A DNA stretch of 64,000 nt from the NCBI RefSeq assembly GCF_006539525.1, contig NZ_BJNE01000001.1, positions 248,001 to 312,000 of the forward strand, in the 5' to 3' direction. The stretch's first letter is position 1, and each line of letters opens with the position of its first letter. Positions 36,285-44,896 of the stretch are shown here, piece after piece. Source of the DNA: Glutamicibacter nicotianae (GTDB taxonomy: Bacteria; Actinomycetota; Actinomycetes; Actinomycetales; Micrococcaceae). Both the position numbers and the translations under genes were made by a program. The notes under the pieces are model-generated. The model saw only the letters and a list, made by a program, of their open reading frames with translations, did no database searches and was not told where the DNA came from.

Positions 36285-36854
36285 ATGGAACTAGAAATCT
36301 TGCCTGCAGATGCCTCGCGCTGGGATGGCCTGGCACTCATCTTCGGTGTGCGGGGCGATCCCTCGTGGTGCAAATGCCAGTACTTCATCGATGAGCAATG
36401 GAACCGCGGCGCGGCCAGCAATGATACTGCCCTGCGCGAACAGGTCAGCGCCCCCGGCATTCCCGCCGGCCTGCTCGCCTATGCCGATGGCCAGCCGGCA
36501 GGCTGGGTGCAGGTCGGGCCCAGCGGGCGGTACCCGCGCTTCCGCCCCCGCGGGCACCAGGCCGGCGAATCCATCTGGGTGCTGACTTGTTTCGTTATCC
36601 GCCCCGAATTCCGCCGCCAAGGCATTTCGGCCCAGCTGCTGGCCGGCGCAATCGAGCATGCCCGCGCGAACGGCGCCAGCGTGCTGCGCGCCCGCCCCAC
36701 CGATACCAGCATCAATGCCAAGGACAGTGCCGGACTGTTTACCGGTGTCCTGGCAACTTTCGAAGCTGCCGGCTTCACTGTCGTCAACCGCAACAGGAGC
36801 CTGGCCCTGGTGGAATTGGACCTGGCGGAACTGGATCTGGCTCCGACTCGCTAG
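36285..36854 (+). CDS. GNAT-family N-acetyltransferase
   Basis: A 189-aa GNAT protein. The acetyl-CoA loop is FVIRPEFRRQGISAQLLAGAIEHARANGA (about 105-133). An early WCKCQYF stretch gives two nearby Cys. The acceptor is unknown. The ATG at 36285 is preferred over a TTG one codon upstream. Its stop codon shares a CTAG palindrome with the stop of the convergent aldolase gene, so the two coding regions overlap by four bases. Confidence 0.85.
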   Translation: MELEILPADASRWDGLALIFGVRGDPSWCKCQYFIDEQWNRGAASNDTALREQVSAPGIPAGLLAYADGQPAGWVQVGPSGRYPRFRPRGHQAGESIWVLTCFVIRPEFRRQGISAQLLAGAIEHARANGASVLRARPTDTSINAKDSAGLFTGVLATFEAAGFTVVNRNRSLALVELDLAELDLAPTR

Positions 36855-37789
36855 AGACTTGCCAGCCCCAACCGGTCGAGCATCAGCGCTAGCTGGGCGC
36901 GCTGATCCGGTTTCAGCCCCTGGACCGGCAACGGCAGGCAATCGGGCGCAGCCAATCCCTGACGCTCGGCGATGGCGGCGCTGACGCGCAGGCTGCCGCA
37001 CTGCCCGATCAGCTCCCACAGAGGTTGCAGGTCTTCGCTGAGAGCCTGCGCCTTCGCGGGCTCACCCGCCTGCACCGCACGCGTGATCCCAAGCATCGGT
37101 ACCGGGATCGTCCCGCCCACCGCGGTAAACCATGTATCGCACCCGGCGATCAGCCCGGCTGCCCCGAACGCATCGCCGGAGACGCCAATGCCCACGTGCT
37201 CGGGAAGCACCGCCCTGATCGCGGCAACATGCGCCCGCGCTTTTTCCGGATCTGCCGGAACCCCGGGAATCTTGATGGAAATGATCCCGGGCAACTGCGC
37301 GATCCGCCCGTAGAGCTGGTTGCTGAAGGTGAAATGGGTGGTTGACGGATTGTCGTAGACGACCACTGGCAGCTCGCTGCGCCCGGTGGCTGCCCGGAAC
37401 AGCTCGAAGACCTCGTCATCATCCAGCCGCTGGTAGCCCACCGGGGCGAGCAGCACTCCGGCCGCGCCGGCGGCCCGGGCATCATCAATATGCGCCAGCA
37501 CGTGCTCTGTGCGCATGGCGCCGACGCCGGCCAGCACCGGTATCCCGGCAGCGTGCTGCACTGCCAATCGGATGACGCGCTCGCGCTCTGCACGATCCAG
37601 GTACATGTACGAACCGGTCGAGCCCAGTACGGTGATCGAATCCACCCCGGCGGCAACCAAGCGCTGCACCAGTCCGATGAAGGCGGTCTGATCGAGCTGG
37701 CCGTCTTTCAACGGGGTGAGCGGAAAGGCGCTGAGCCCGGTCAATGCAGTCACGGGCACCGTGCCGGTGCTATCTGGCGATGTCATCAT
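36851..37789 (-). CDS. Dihydrodipicolinate synthase/N-acetylneuraminate lyase family aldolase
   Basis: A 312-aa TIM-barrel class I aldolase. VLGSTGSYMYLD is the carboxylate-binding loop, VVYDNPSTTHF holds the catalytic Tyr, and GIISIKIPGV holds the Schiff-base Lys. It is not likely the lysine-pathway DapA, since the usual GTTGE loop reads GSTGS, and it lies far from other lysine genes. It could act on another 2-oxo acid. The ATG at 37787-37789 has AGGA upstream. A second family member, nanA, is at 43889-44836. Confidence 0.85.
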   Translation of the reverse strand: MMTSPDSTGTVPVTALTGLSAFPLTPLKDGQLDQTAFIGLVQRLVAAGVDSITVLGSTGSYMYLDRAERERVIRLAVQHAAGIPVLAGVGAMRTEHVLAHIDDARAAGAAGVLLAPVGYQRLDDDEVFELFRAATGRSELPVVVYDNPSTTHFTFSNQLYGRIAQLPGIISIKIPGVPADPEKARAHVAAIRAVLPEHVGIGVSGDAFGAAGLIAGCDTWFTAVGGTIPVPMLGITRAVQAGEPAKAQALSEDLQPLWELIGQCGSLRVSAAIAERQGLAAPDCLPLPVQGLKPDQRAQLALMLDRLGLASL

Positions 37790-38392
37790 GGAAGTCCTGT
37801 TCACTATGCTGGTTCCTTGATCTTACGTCCAGCACTGCGCAGGCGATGACCACGCACCCGCCGAGTATGCTGGGCATGCCGACGTGCGTGCAGCAGCATC
37901 CCGGCCCATGGCCAGGTCCTCCGCTCCGGGAGCACAGACTGGTTGCGCATCAATATGCGTCTGGGTCCCTGATTTCAAAAACTGCTGGCGAATGCTGCCT
38001 CCAGTAGGCTGTGCTCGATTTGCCTTGCTTTGAACCTGCCGGTTGCGCCCGGCACGTTCAGCAAAGTGATCGATAGCGTGCAGGATCTCATCGCTGCGCC
38101 AGATTGGGCCGAGCTTGTGTTCCTTCTTGGACTGCAAGATGCCGCAGTTCGTGAGCGCTTGAAGAGGCGGGTAGATGCTTGGCGGTTTCACGCCCGGACT
38201 CTGGCCGCGGAGGCTGCTGCAATCACTGGTTTTTGCATCAGCAGATCCAGGATCCTCCAGGCGTTGCTGCTCACTCGCGAAAAGGAGCGGGTATTCCATG
38301 ATTCGCGAATGGCGCTGATCTCTTGGACCATTTCCCGGGTATTGGCCGCAGCCAGACGCGAAAACCGCCACCATCACCACGCCTTAAAAGAA
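37790..38392. other. 600-base gap without a convincing gene
   Basis: Overlapping frames exist on both strands (37823-38380 minus, 38030-38488 plus), but neither shows family motifs and the plus frame runs through a terminator and into the next gene. Composition is less GC-biased than in neighbours, so it may be a decayed gene. No RNA gene was recognised. Confidence 0.5.
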
Positions 38393-38431
38393 GACTGGGG
38401 TGAATGGCGGATCAGCTCATTCACCCCAGTC
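38393..38431 (-). terminator. Terminator of the 195-aa unknown gene
   Basis: A perfect 14-bp inverted repeat with an 11-base loop, followed on the minus strand by TTCTTTT. It lies 20 bases after the stop of the 38451-39038 gene. Confidence 0.85.
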
Positions 38432-38450
38432 CCCCGGGAATCTTCGCGGA

Positions 38451-39038
38451 TTAAAGCCCGTCGACCTCGACCAGGCCGCGACGCGTAGGCACCGGTGCCA
38501 CGTGCGTGCCGTTGGCCGCGACCCGCTGCACCGACAGCAAGCGTGATGCTGGTCCATCCGCGGTCTGCAGGATCCACGGGCCGACCATCAGGTAGCCGCG
38601 GTCCTTCTCGGCTTCGGTGACCACCCCGGTCACCACGAAATCGCCGTATGGTTCCTGGCTGAAGGAAGCCACCACCAGATCGCCATGCGACAGCTCGGAA
38701 ACCTCGATGTCTTCCGGAGCGAAATCGCCTTCGAAGACGGCAGGGAAGGCGCGCACGTCCTTGTCAGGCTGGCGCTGCATGATCTCGCCGCCCTCGGCGT
38801 CCTTGGCTTTCTTCTTCGCCGCGGCCGCGTTCAACCCGCCGACCATCACGTCATCGAGCACGGTCGCGTGCGCGGCCCCGGTAATCAAGAAGTTGCCGAA
38901 ACGTTCGGTCTTGTAGAGCACCGATAGGACATCGCCGCCCTGGACCTCGCCGAAGGCCGCTTTCATGCCAGCTACGTCGCGCTTGGAAGGGCCTTTGATA
39001 AAGACGTCCACTGATTCTCCGTTCATGCTGTTCAACAC
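38451..39038 (-). CDS. Conserved protein of unknown function
   Basis: A 195-aa soluble protein with many beta-prone repeats: GDVLSVLYKTERFGNFLITGAA is echoed by GDLVVASFSQEPYGDFVVTGVV about 85 residues later, so it appears to be an internal duplication of a small beta-barrel-like unit. A Lys/Ala-rich linker separates the halves. Function unknown. A GTG at 39036-39038 has GGGAG eight bases upstream and is preferred to the ATG at 39026. It has a strong terminator after it and stands alone before the sialidase. Confidence 0.75.
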   Translation of the reverse strand: MLNSMNGESVDVFIKGPSKRDVAGMKAAFGEVQGGDVLSVLYKTERFGNFLITGAAHATVLDDVMVGGLNAAAAKKKAKDAEGGEIMQRQPDKDVRAFPAVFEGDFAPEDIEVSELSHGDLVVASFSQEPYGDFVVTGVVTEAEKDRGYLMVGPWILQTADGPASRLLSVQRVAANGTHVAPVPTRRGLVEVDGL

Positions 39039-39065
39039 AATTCTCGCTCCCAAGCCTAGGCGAGA

Positions 39066-39097
39066 AGGGCGCGCGCCCGGAAACGGACGCGCGCCCT
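39066..39097 (-). terminator. Sialidase terminator hairpin
   Basis: A 10-bp GC-only stem (apart from its closing A-T pair) about 50 bases after the sialidase stop. On the minus strand it is followed by TTCTC, a weak T-run. Confidence 0.65.
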
Positions 39098-39146
39098 GCT
39101 GGCGGCGGGGTTGGCGACGGGAACCAGGATCCGGCCTGCCACCGTG

Positions 39147-42020
39147 CTACTTCACCCGCACCACCAGCTGCTTGCTATCGGTGGAACCGGCGGCATTCGC
39201 CACGGCCGCCCGGTATCGGTAGGTTCCCGGTGCACGGTCCTCCAGAACCGTCGTGGCCTGCTGCGCGTTCGGGGTGTCGGCGTCCAGCTGCTGCTCATCG
39301 ACCAGCTTGCCGTTCTCGAATAACTGGTAGCTGGTGGCGTTGGTGCCCCACCGCAGCTCGCTGCTCACCGTGATCGTGCCGGCCTGAGCATCAACCTGGG
39401 CGCTGAGCTTCGGCGCACCCGGCGCGGCATCGGTGACCTTCACGGCCAGCACCGCGGTTTTGCGCTGGCCGGCAGCGTTGCGCAGCACGCCCTGGTACTT
39501 GTAGGTGCCGTTCGCCTTGCCGGTGATGCCGACACTGGCCTGCTGGGCTTCCTGGCCGTTCGCAGCCAGCGGCTGGCGGGCGATCTGCTCGCCGTTCTCA
39601 TACAGGATGAACTCGGTGGCGTTGGCACCGTAGCGCAGATCCATGGTGATCGTGTAGTCGCCGTCCTGCAGCCCGCTGTCCTGTCCGTTGTCGTGCGAGA
39701 GCACGGCCTTGCCCGGCTTGCCGGAGGCTTCCTCCTGTTCCTGCACCGGCAGGTCCAAGGCCGGCAGCACCAGTTCGGCCGTGGCCTGCTTGGCCCCGTT
39801 GTTCCCGGCCAGCGTTTCGGCGGCTTCAGCCAGCTTGGCCTGCTCGATATCCGAGGCTTGCAGCTGGCGGGTGATGGTGGCCGTGGCGCTCTGCCCCGCG
39901 GCCAGCTCCGGGATCTCGATCCCGCCGCCGGTGATGCCGGTCAGCCGCACGTTGCCGGTGTTCTGAACGGTGGCCTCATAGCTGACGGTGTCTCCGGCAG
40001 ATGCGTAGCCGTCATCGTCCAGGTCGGCCAGCACCGGCTGCCCGGCGCGGGCTTCCAGGCCCGGGGCGCGGACCAGCAGGTCGACCTCGTCGCCGATGAT
40101 CCGGTATTCGTTGGCGACCGTCGCGTAGTCCCCGAGCTTGCCGGATGTCCAGGTGGTCTGCGGGGTGAAGTATCCGTTGGACAGGTCCTCGGCGGTCACC
40201 GCATGGCGCGGGGTGGTGCACTGGTAGGAGGCGCCGGCAGCGAGGTTGGAGTAGCGGCAGTTGCCGGCCTCGCTGGGCTCGCCGACCGGCTTCGCGGCGA
40301 AGGGAGCGAAGTTGCCCTCGGTGGGCACCACCCATTGGTTGATGTTGCCGGTGTTCTTCACGGTGAAGCTGTACGGCACCTTCTCGCCTTCGGCATAAGG
40401 GTCGGTAGCCAGGTCGCGGCCGGAGTCGGCGCGCTGACCGGTCACCTCGATGCCGGTGACCTCCTGGCCGTTGATCTGCGCGTCGACCAGCCCCTGGGAC
40501 TGGGTGCCGTCGGCCTCGGTGAACACCAGCTGCAGCTGCTGGGTGCCATTGGCCAGCGCCGAGATGTCCACCGGCAGGGCCACGGTGCGCGACTGCCCGG
40601 CCTCCAGCGGCTCGATGGACAGCGGTTCGGCGGTGGCCTGGCTGCTTTCGGCCAGCGCCAAGGTGCCGCTGATGGCGCGGTCCTCCTGGTTGGCGATGGT
40701 CACCTCCAGCTCGGCCTGCTCCCCGGCTGCGGCGGTGAGTTCCGGCGCGGCCAGCGGTGCGCACACGTAATTCAGCCATTGCTCGTCGAAGCTCGCGAAT
40801 TGCATGGAGTCGGTGTAGCCCCCCTCATAGAAGACGCCGAACTGTCCATCGTCCAGGGCGCTGGCCACCGAATATGCGGAGAAGCCGCGCCGGATGGTGC
40901 GCAGCCCCGGCCAGGTTTGCCCGTCGTCGCAGGAAACCCGGGCGGAGACGTTCTGCCGGCCGGTCTTGGAATTGGCCCCGGTGTACAGCAGCTTCTTCGC
41001 CTCGGCGCTGCCGGCCTCGGCGCCCGGATACAGCTGGGTGATGTGGGCGTTGTTCGTCGGGTCGGGCAGCTGATGGTCCGCGGAAACCTGGGAGTAGCTG
41101 TGGCCGCCGTCCTCCGATACGGCCACCTTGCGGTAGCCGTCGCCTGCCGAATCGCGGGAGTTGAGCATGACCCGGCCGTCGGAGAGCTCCACGACCTTGT
41201 TCTCGTCCATGCGGCTGCCGGTGAATTCGCCGCGCTGCCAGGTGGCACCGTGGTCGTCGGAGTACACCGAATAGGCCTGGATGCTGCGGGACCCGTCGGG
41301 TTGCATGACATCCCCGGCATACTGCTGGATCAACCGGCCGGCGTACTCGCCGCGGGACAGCTGGATGCCCGCGCCGGAGGTGGCGAAGGTGCTACGCACC
41401 GCGCCGGGCACGGCACCGTCCCCGGGCTTGACCACCTCGGTGATCAGCCGCGGCTCGCTCCAGGTCAGCCCGCCGTCGGAGGATTCGACCACCGCGGCGC
41501 TGATCACCTGGCGGTTCTCGTCGTCATTGCCCCAGGTGCTGCCGTGGAAGCCCTGGTCCTTGGAGTAGACGAAGAAGGCGAAGACTTTGCCAGTCTGCTC
41601 GTCGTGGACGTAGCTGGGATCGGAATAGCCGTACTTGCCTTCCTCGGCACTGCCGGCGAACCCGGCGGCGATCGTGGTCATCGGCCCCCACGTCTTGCCG
41701 TTGTCGGTGCTGCGGCGCTGCACGATGGAGTTGGGGTTCGGCGCGTCGGCGGCGCTGCCCGGCCGGGCATCCCAGGAGGCGAGCACCACCCCGTCGCCCA
41801 GGTGCAGCAGCGCCGGGATGCGGTAGAAGAAATCGGCCTCGGTGCGGTCCGCACCGAGGTTGGTCTCGGTGAACTGCCCCGGCGCGGCGCCCGGGTCGGC
41901 TTCGGTGGCCGAACCGGCAGCCTGCGCTGGCGAGGCGGCAGACAGCGGCACCAGCAGCGCGGCTGCCACAGCCAGGGCCAGCGGCCGGCGCCGGCGTGAT
42001 CGGTGGATAACAGGTTTCAA
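39147..42020 (-). CDS. nanH: Secreted multidomain sialidase (exo-alpha-sialidase)
   Basis: A 957-aa secreted GH33-type sialidase. The TTG start (AGAGGA eight bases upstream) gives a basic n-region and a hydrophobic core ending ASPAQA. The catalytic propeller (about 40-425) has FYRIP (65-69) and five Asp-box repeats, such as STDNGKTW (104-111) and SSDGGLTW. Beta-sandwich domains with CARDB-like EVTIANQ and VKNTGN follow, then two similar Ig/FN3-like repeats (each with YGANATEFILYENG or WGTNATSYQLFENG). No LPXTG or membrane anchor is seen, so it is released. It frees terminal sialic acids for the downstream uptake system. A GntR-type operator lies upstream. Confidence 0.95.
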   Translation of the reverse strand: MKPVIHRSRRRRPLALAVAAALLVPLSAASPAQAAGSATEADPGAAPGQFTETNLGADRTEADFFYRIPALLHLGDGVVLASWDARPGSAADAPNPNSIVQRRSTDNGKTWGPMTTIAAGFAGSAEEGKYGYSDPSYVHDEQTGKVFAFFVYSKDQGFHGSTWGNDDENRQVISAAVVESSDGGLTWSEPRLITEVVKPGDGAVPGAVRSTFATSGAGIQLSRGEYAGRLIQQYAGDVMQPDGSRSIQAYSVYSDDHGATWQRGEFTGSRMDENKVVELSDGRVMLNSRDSAGDGYRKVAVSEDGGHSYSQVSADHQLPDPTNNAHITQLYPGAEAGSAEAKKLLYTGANSKTGRQNVSARVSCDDGQTWPGLRTIRRGFSAYSVASALDDGQFGVFYEGGYTDSMQFASFDEQWLNYVCAPLAAPELTAAAGEQAELEVTIANQEDRAISGTLALAESSQATAEPLSIEPLEAGQSRTVALPVDISALANGTQQLQLVFTEADGTQSQGLVDAQINGQEVTGIEVTGQRADSGRDLATDPYAEGEKVPYSFTVKNTGNINQWVVPTEGNFAPFAAKPVGEPSEAGNCRYSNLAAGASYQCTTPRHAVTAEDLSNGYFTPQTTWTSGKLGDYATVANEYRIIGDEVDLLVRAPGLEARAGQPVLADLDDDGYASAGDTVSYEATVQNTGNVRLTGITGGGIEIPELAAGQSATATITRQLQASDIEQAKLAEAAETLAGNNGAKQATAELVLPALDLPVQEQEEASGKPGKAVLSHDNGQDSGLQDGDYTITMDLRYGANATEFILYENGEQIARQPLAANGQEAQQASVGITGKANGTYKYQGVLRNAAGQRKTAVLAVKVTDAAPGAPKLSAQVDAQAGTITVSSELRWGTNATSYQLFENGKLVDEQQLDADTPNAQQATTVLEDRAPGTYRYRAAVANAAGSTDSKQLVVRVK

Positions 42021-42073
42021 GGGCGGAGTCCTCTCACTGGGGATGGGATGATCGCGGTGATCCGCTAGAGGTA

Positions 42074-42088
42074 TGACGTAGGACGTCA
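42074..42088. promoter_or_regulatory. Operator upstream of the sialidase gene
   Basis: TGACGTAGGACGTCA, a perfect inverted repeat (6-bp arms, 3-bp centre), 53 bases before the sialidase TTG. The same site with two changes lies before the binding-protein gene (50447-50461). The shared core is GACGTAGGAYGTC. It is likely bound by the GntR-family regulator at 50550. Confidence 0.8.
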
Positions 42089-42132
42089 CCCCCAGTGTAT
42101 GTGGCGTGCATTACCTTGGCTAGTGGTTTCCG

Positions 42133-42162
42133 ATTTAATCTGAATAATTATCTCCACGTCAA
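42133..42162 (-). promoter_or_regulatory. Possible sialidase promoter
   Basis: On the minus strand TTGACG (42157-42162) and TTAAAT (42133-42138) are 18 bases apart, in an AT-rich patch between the nanE terminator and the operator. The operator would lie about 40 bases downstream of the start point, suiting roadblock repression. Confidence 0.45.
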
Positions 42163-42190
42163 AAGTACTTTGTTTGAATAAATAGAAAAA

Positions 42191-42227
42191 CCCCAGGGGC
42201 GGAACGCTGTGCGTTCCGCCCCTGGGG
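42191..42227 (-). terminator. Terminator of the nan operon
   Basis: A perfect 17-bp GC-rich inverted repeat with a three-base loop, followed on the minus strand by TTTTT. It lies 18 bases after the nanE stop and separates the transporter/nan operon from the sialidase gene. Confidence 0.92.
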
Positions 42228-42245
42228 TACCCCCGGCTTCCGGCG

Positions 42246-42938
42246 TCAGGAACCGCCGCCCAACGCGTCGCTGAACCAGGAGGTGATGGTGGCCGGATGG
42301 GTGATCGCGGTCCCGACCACCACGGCAAAAGCGCCGGCCTCGAGGGCTAAGCGGGCCTGGGCCGGAGTATGGATGCGGCCTTCGGCCACCAGCGGGCACT
42401 CCAGCCCGGCCGCGGCGATCTGCTCTAGCAACTCCAGATCCGGACCGTCAGTCTTGGGACGCTCGCCGGTGTAGCCGGCCAACGTGGTGCCCACCAGGTC
42501 GGCCCCGGCCTCGGCGGCAGCCAGCGCATCGTCCAGGCTGCCGCAATCGGCCATCACCAGCGCGCCGCTGAGTTCATGCACGGCTTTGATGGTCTGGGCC
42601 AGGCTCTTGCCGTCCGGTCGCTCGCGGCGGGTGCCATCCAGGGCCACGATGTGCGCCCCGGACTGGGCCACGGCCAGCGCATGGTGCACGGTCGGGGTGA
42701 TGAACACGCCCTCGTGCCCGTCCTTGAACAGGCCGATGACCGGAACCTCGACGGCCGAGCGGGTGAACTGGATGTCAGCCAGGCCCTGCACGCGGATGGC
42801 CGCGGCCCCGCCGATCACCGCGGAGGCAGCCATCTGGGCCATGGTCTGCGGGTGGCGCATCGGCTCGCCCGGATAGGCCTGGGCGGAGACCACCAGCTGC
42901 CCGCGCAGTGCTTCGAGTTGCTCCTTGGACAGCAGCAT
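42246..42938 (-). CDS. nanE: N-acetylmannosamine-6-phosphate 2-epimerase NanE
   Basis: A 230-aa TIM-barrel epimerase that turns ManNAc-6-P into GlcNAc-6-P. It starts MLLSKEQLEALRGQLVVSAQ; IGLFKDGHEGVFITPT, VALDGTRRERPDG, and the phosphate loop VAEGRIHTPAQA and AVVVGTAITHP are NanE-like. The ATG at 42936-42938 overlaps the nanK stop by one base (TGATG) and follows GGAAGGGAAGGA. Last gene of the operon, just before its terminator. Confidence 0.95.
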   Translation of the reverse strand: MLLSKEQLEALRGQLVVSAQAYPGEPMRHPQTMAQMAASAVIGGAAAIRVQGLADIQFTRSAVEVPVIGLFKDGHEGVFITPTVHHALAVAQSGAHIVALDGTRRERPDGKSLAQTIKAVHELSGALVMADCGSLDDALAAAEAGADLVGTTLAGYTGERPKTDGPDLELLEQIAAAGLECPLVAEGRIHTPAQARLALEAGAFAVVVGTAITHPATITSWFSDALGGGS

Positions 42939-43879
42939 CAGGCGTCCTTCCCTTCCTCTTTCCAGAACAGGCTGGCCGCCCCGTAGAAGGCGGCTGCGGT
43001 GCCCAGCTGCGCCGGCACCAGGCTGGTGCCGCGCAGCGCGTCGATGGCGCTGTCCGCGAAGCCCTCGCGCAGCGCATTCCACCAGATCTCGCCGGCCCCG
43101 GCCATGCCGCCGGTAATGATGACCAGCTCCGGGTCCAGCGCATTGGCCAGCGAGCCGGCGGCCAGGCCCGCGGCCCGTGCCCCGGTGCGCAGGGCCTCGA
43201 CGGCCCGCTCGTCGCCGTCCGCGGCACGCGCCGCGACCTGCCGGGTGTCGGCGACCTGCCGGTCCCCGCCCAGGCGAAGGTAGTGCCGGTGGATGCCCGG
43301 GCCGGAGGCGATGGCCTCCACATGCCCGGTGCGCCCGCAGGAGCAGGCCAGGCCCGCGGCCAGCGGCGAATCGATATGCCCCATGTGCCCGGCGACCCGG
43401 TGGGCGCCGTACTGCGCCCGCCCGCCGATCACATGGGATCCTCCGACACCGGTGCCCACCGCCAGCAGCAGCACGTTGCCTGCGTGCGCGCCGGCGCCGT
43501 AGCGGGCCTCGCCCAGGCCGTGGGCGTGCACGTCGTTGACGGCCCGGGCGGCCAGGCCCGTGCGTTCGCGCAGCCCGCCGGCCAGGTCGGTGCCGCCCCA
43601 GCCGGCGATCGTGTCGGTGGCCGAGAGCACCCGGGCGGTGGCCGGGTCGATGACCCCTGCTACCCCGAGTCCCACCCCGGCCACGGGCACCGCCGACTGG
43701 GCGCGCAGCTCGTCCACGAGCCGGGCCATGGCATCGAGCACCGCCGCCGCCCCGTCAGCGGCCGGGGTGGGCAGCTGCCCGGTGGCCAGCATCCTGCCCT
43801 CGGGCTTTAGCACCGCGCCGGCAATCTTGGTCCCGCCCACGTCCAGTGCGATGACCGCGCCGCGTTCGGCGTCCAGCAT
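42938..43879 (-). CDS. nanK: ROK-family N-acetylmannosamine kinase NanK
   Basis: A 313-aa ROK sugar kinase expected to phosphorylate ManNAc. The phosphate loop is DVGGTK (13-18), the catalytic Asp is D116 in NDVHAH, and VGTGVGGS is the second phosphate loop. The ROK zinc motif is modified: C179 and C181 are present, but the third cysteine of the usual CxCGxxGC pattern is a histidine (H186). His can bind zinc, so activity may be kept. The role comes from position between nanA and nanE. Confidence 0.9.
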   Translation of the reverse strand: MLDAERGAVIALDVGGTKIAGAVLKPEGRMLATGQLPTPAADGAAAVLDAMARLVDELRAQSAVPVAGVGLGVAGVIDPATARVLSATDTIAGWGGTDLAGGLRERTGLAARAVNDVHAHGLGEARYGAGAHAGNVLLLAVGTGVGGSHVIGGRAQYGAHRVAGHMGHIDSPLAAGLACSCGRTGHVEAIASGPGIHRHYLRLGGDRQVADTRQVAARAADGDERAVEALRTGARAAGLAAGSLANALDPELVIITGGMAGAGEIWWNALREGFADSAIDALRGTSLVPAQLGTAAAFYGAASLFWKEEGKDA

Positions 43880-43888
43880 CGCGCGCGC

Positions 43889-44836
43889 CTAGCCGGCTAC
43901 CGCGGCGAGCAGGCCGGTCTCGGCCAGGATCGCGCGGATGGCCGCGGCCTCGGCGGCGTTCAGCGATTCCATCGGGGTGCTCATCGTGTTGTTCCCGATA
44001 ATGCCCAGCTCGACCAGGGCGGTCTTGAAGGCTCCCAGGCCTGCGGCGCCGCCGGAAACCCGGGAGGAATCAGGGGTGTAGACGATGTCGAAGACGCGGG
44101 CCAGGCGGTCCTGCTCCTTGGCGGCCTGCGCCCAGTCGCCGGCCACTGCGGCGTCGAACAGCCGGCGGTAGCCGGCCGGGTCCACGTTGCCCAGTCCAGG
44201 CACGACGCCGTGCGCGCCGCCGAGCAGCGCGCCGTCCACCACGACCTCGTGCCCGGTGAACACCGAGAAGCCCTCGATGCCGCCGGTGGCAAGCAGCAGC
44301 TGGCGGAAGGACACGTCGTCGCCGGAGGAGTCCTTCACGCCCACGATAACCCCGTCCTTGGCCAGGCGGATCGCCACATCCAGCGGTAGCTTCACGTGGG
44401 TGCGCACCGGTACGTCATAGGCGAAGATGTCCACATCCAGGGCGGCGTGGATGGCGCGGAAGTGCGCCTCGATCTCCGCGGCATTGGACAGCGCATAGTA
44501 AGGGGTGGTGACCACCAGCGCCTGGGCGCCGAGCTCGATCATGCGCCGGCCCTCCTCGATGACGCGGGCGGTGGTCTGCTCGTTGGCTCCCACGATCAGC
44601 GGCACGCGCCCGTCGTTGGCCGCAGCGATGGTGGAGACCACCAGCTCGCGCTCGGCATTCGACAGGTAGGGCACCTCGCCGGAGGAGCCGAGCACGAACA
44701 GGCCGGTTACTCCCCCGGCCAGCAGGTGCTGCACTACTGCCTCCAGGCCGGCGGTGTCGATCACGCCGTCTGCGGTGCGCGGGGTGATGACTGGCGGGAT
44801 CACGCCGGTGTATTTGGGGTTGTTCGCAAAAGCCAC
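43889..44836 (-). CDS. nanA: N-acetylneuraminate lyase-type aldolase NanA
   Basis: A 315-aa class I aldolase of the DHDPS/NAL family. The carboxylate loop is GSSGE (50-54), the catalytic Tyr is Y140 in FAYDVP, and the Schiff-base Lys is K168 in VGVKDSSGD. In this operon it most likely splits sialic acid into pyruvate and ManNAc. Sequence alone cannot exclude another 2-keto-acid aldolase. The GTG start at 44834-44836 has a GAAAGAAC site. Nine bases separate it from nanK. Confidence 0.87.
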   Translation of the reverse strand: MAFANNPKYTGVIPPVITPRTADGVIDTAGLEAVVQHLLAGGVTGLFVLGSSGEVPYLSNAERELVVSTIAAANDGRVPLIVGANEQTTARVIEEGRRMIELGAQALVVTTPYYALSNAAEIEAHFRAIHAALDVDIFAYDVPVRTHVKLPLDVAIRLAKDGVIVGVKDSSGDDVSFRQLLLATGGIEGFSVFTGHEVVVDGALLGGAHGVVPGLGNVDPAGYRRLFDAAVAGDWAQAAKEQDRLARVFDIVYTPDSSRVSGGAAGLGAFKTALVELGIIGNNTMSTPMESLNAAEAAAIRAILAETGLLAAVAG

Positions 44837-44896
44837 GGGACTTGGTTCTTTCTACTGGCGGTCCGGCATCGGCCGGACCGGGAATTTCTTGGATGC

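Noticed and set aside
36851-37789. Calling this gene dapA of the lysine pathway
   Set aside because: The carboxylate loop and context differ from true DapA, and the family includes many other aldolases.
37823-38380. 185-aa minus-strand frame with a lipobox-like start
   Set aside because: Looks like a signal peptide only by chance; the rest is Pro/Ser/Gln-rich without domains, and it begins right after the terminator of the preceding gene.
38030-38488. 152-aa plus-strand frame
   Set aside because: Starts with TTG, no ribosome site, reads through a strong terminator hairpin and into the 3' end of the opposite gene.
39693-41999. 768-aa open frame on the plus strand opposite the sialidase
   Set aside because: It is the antisense shadow of a GC-rich gene; it has repetitive Gly/Ala/Leu/His composition and no family motif, while the minus strand has FYRIP and Asp boxes.
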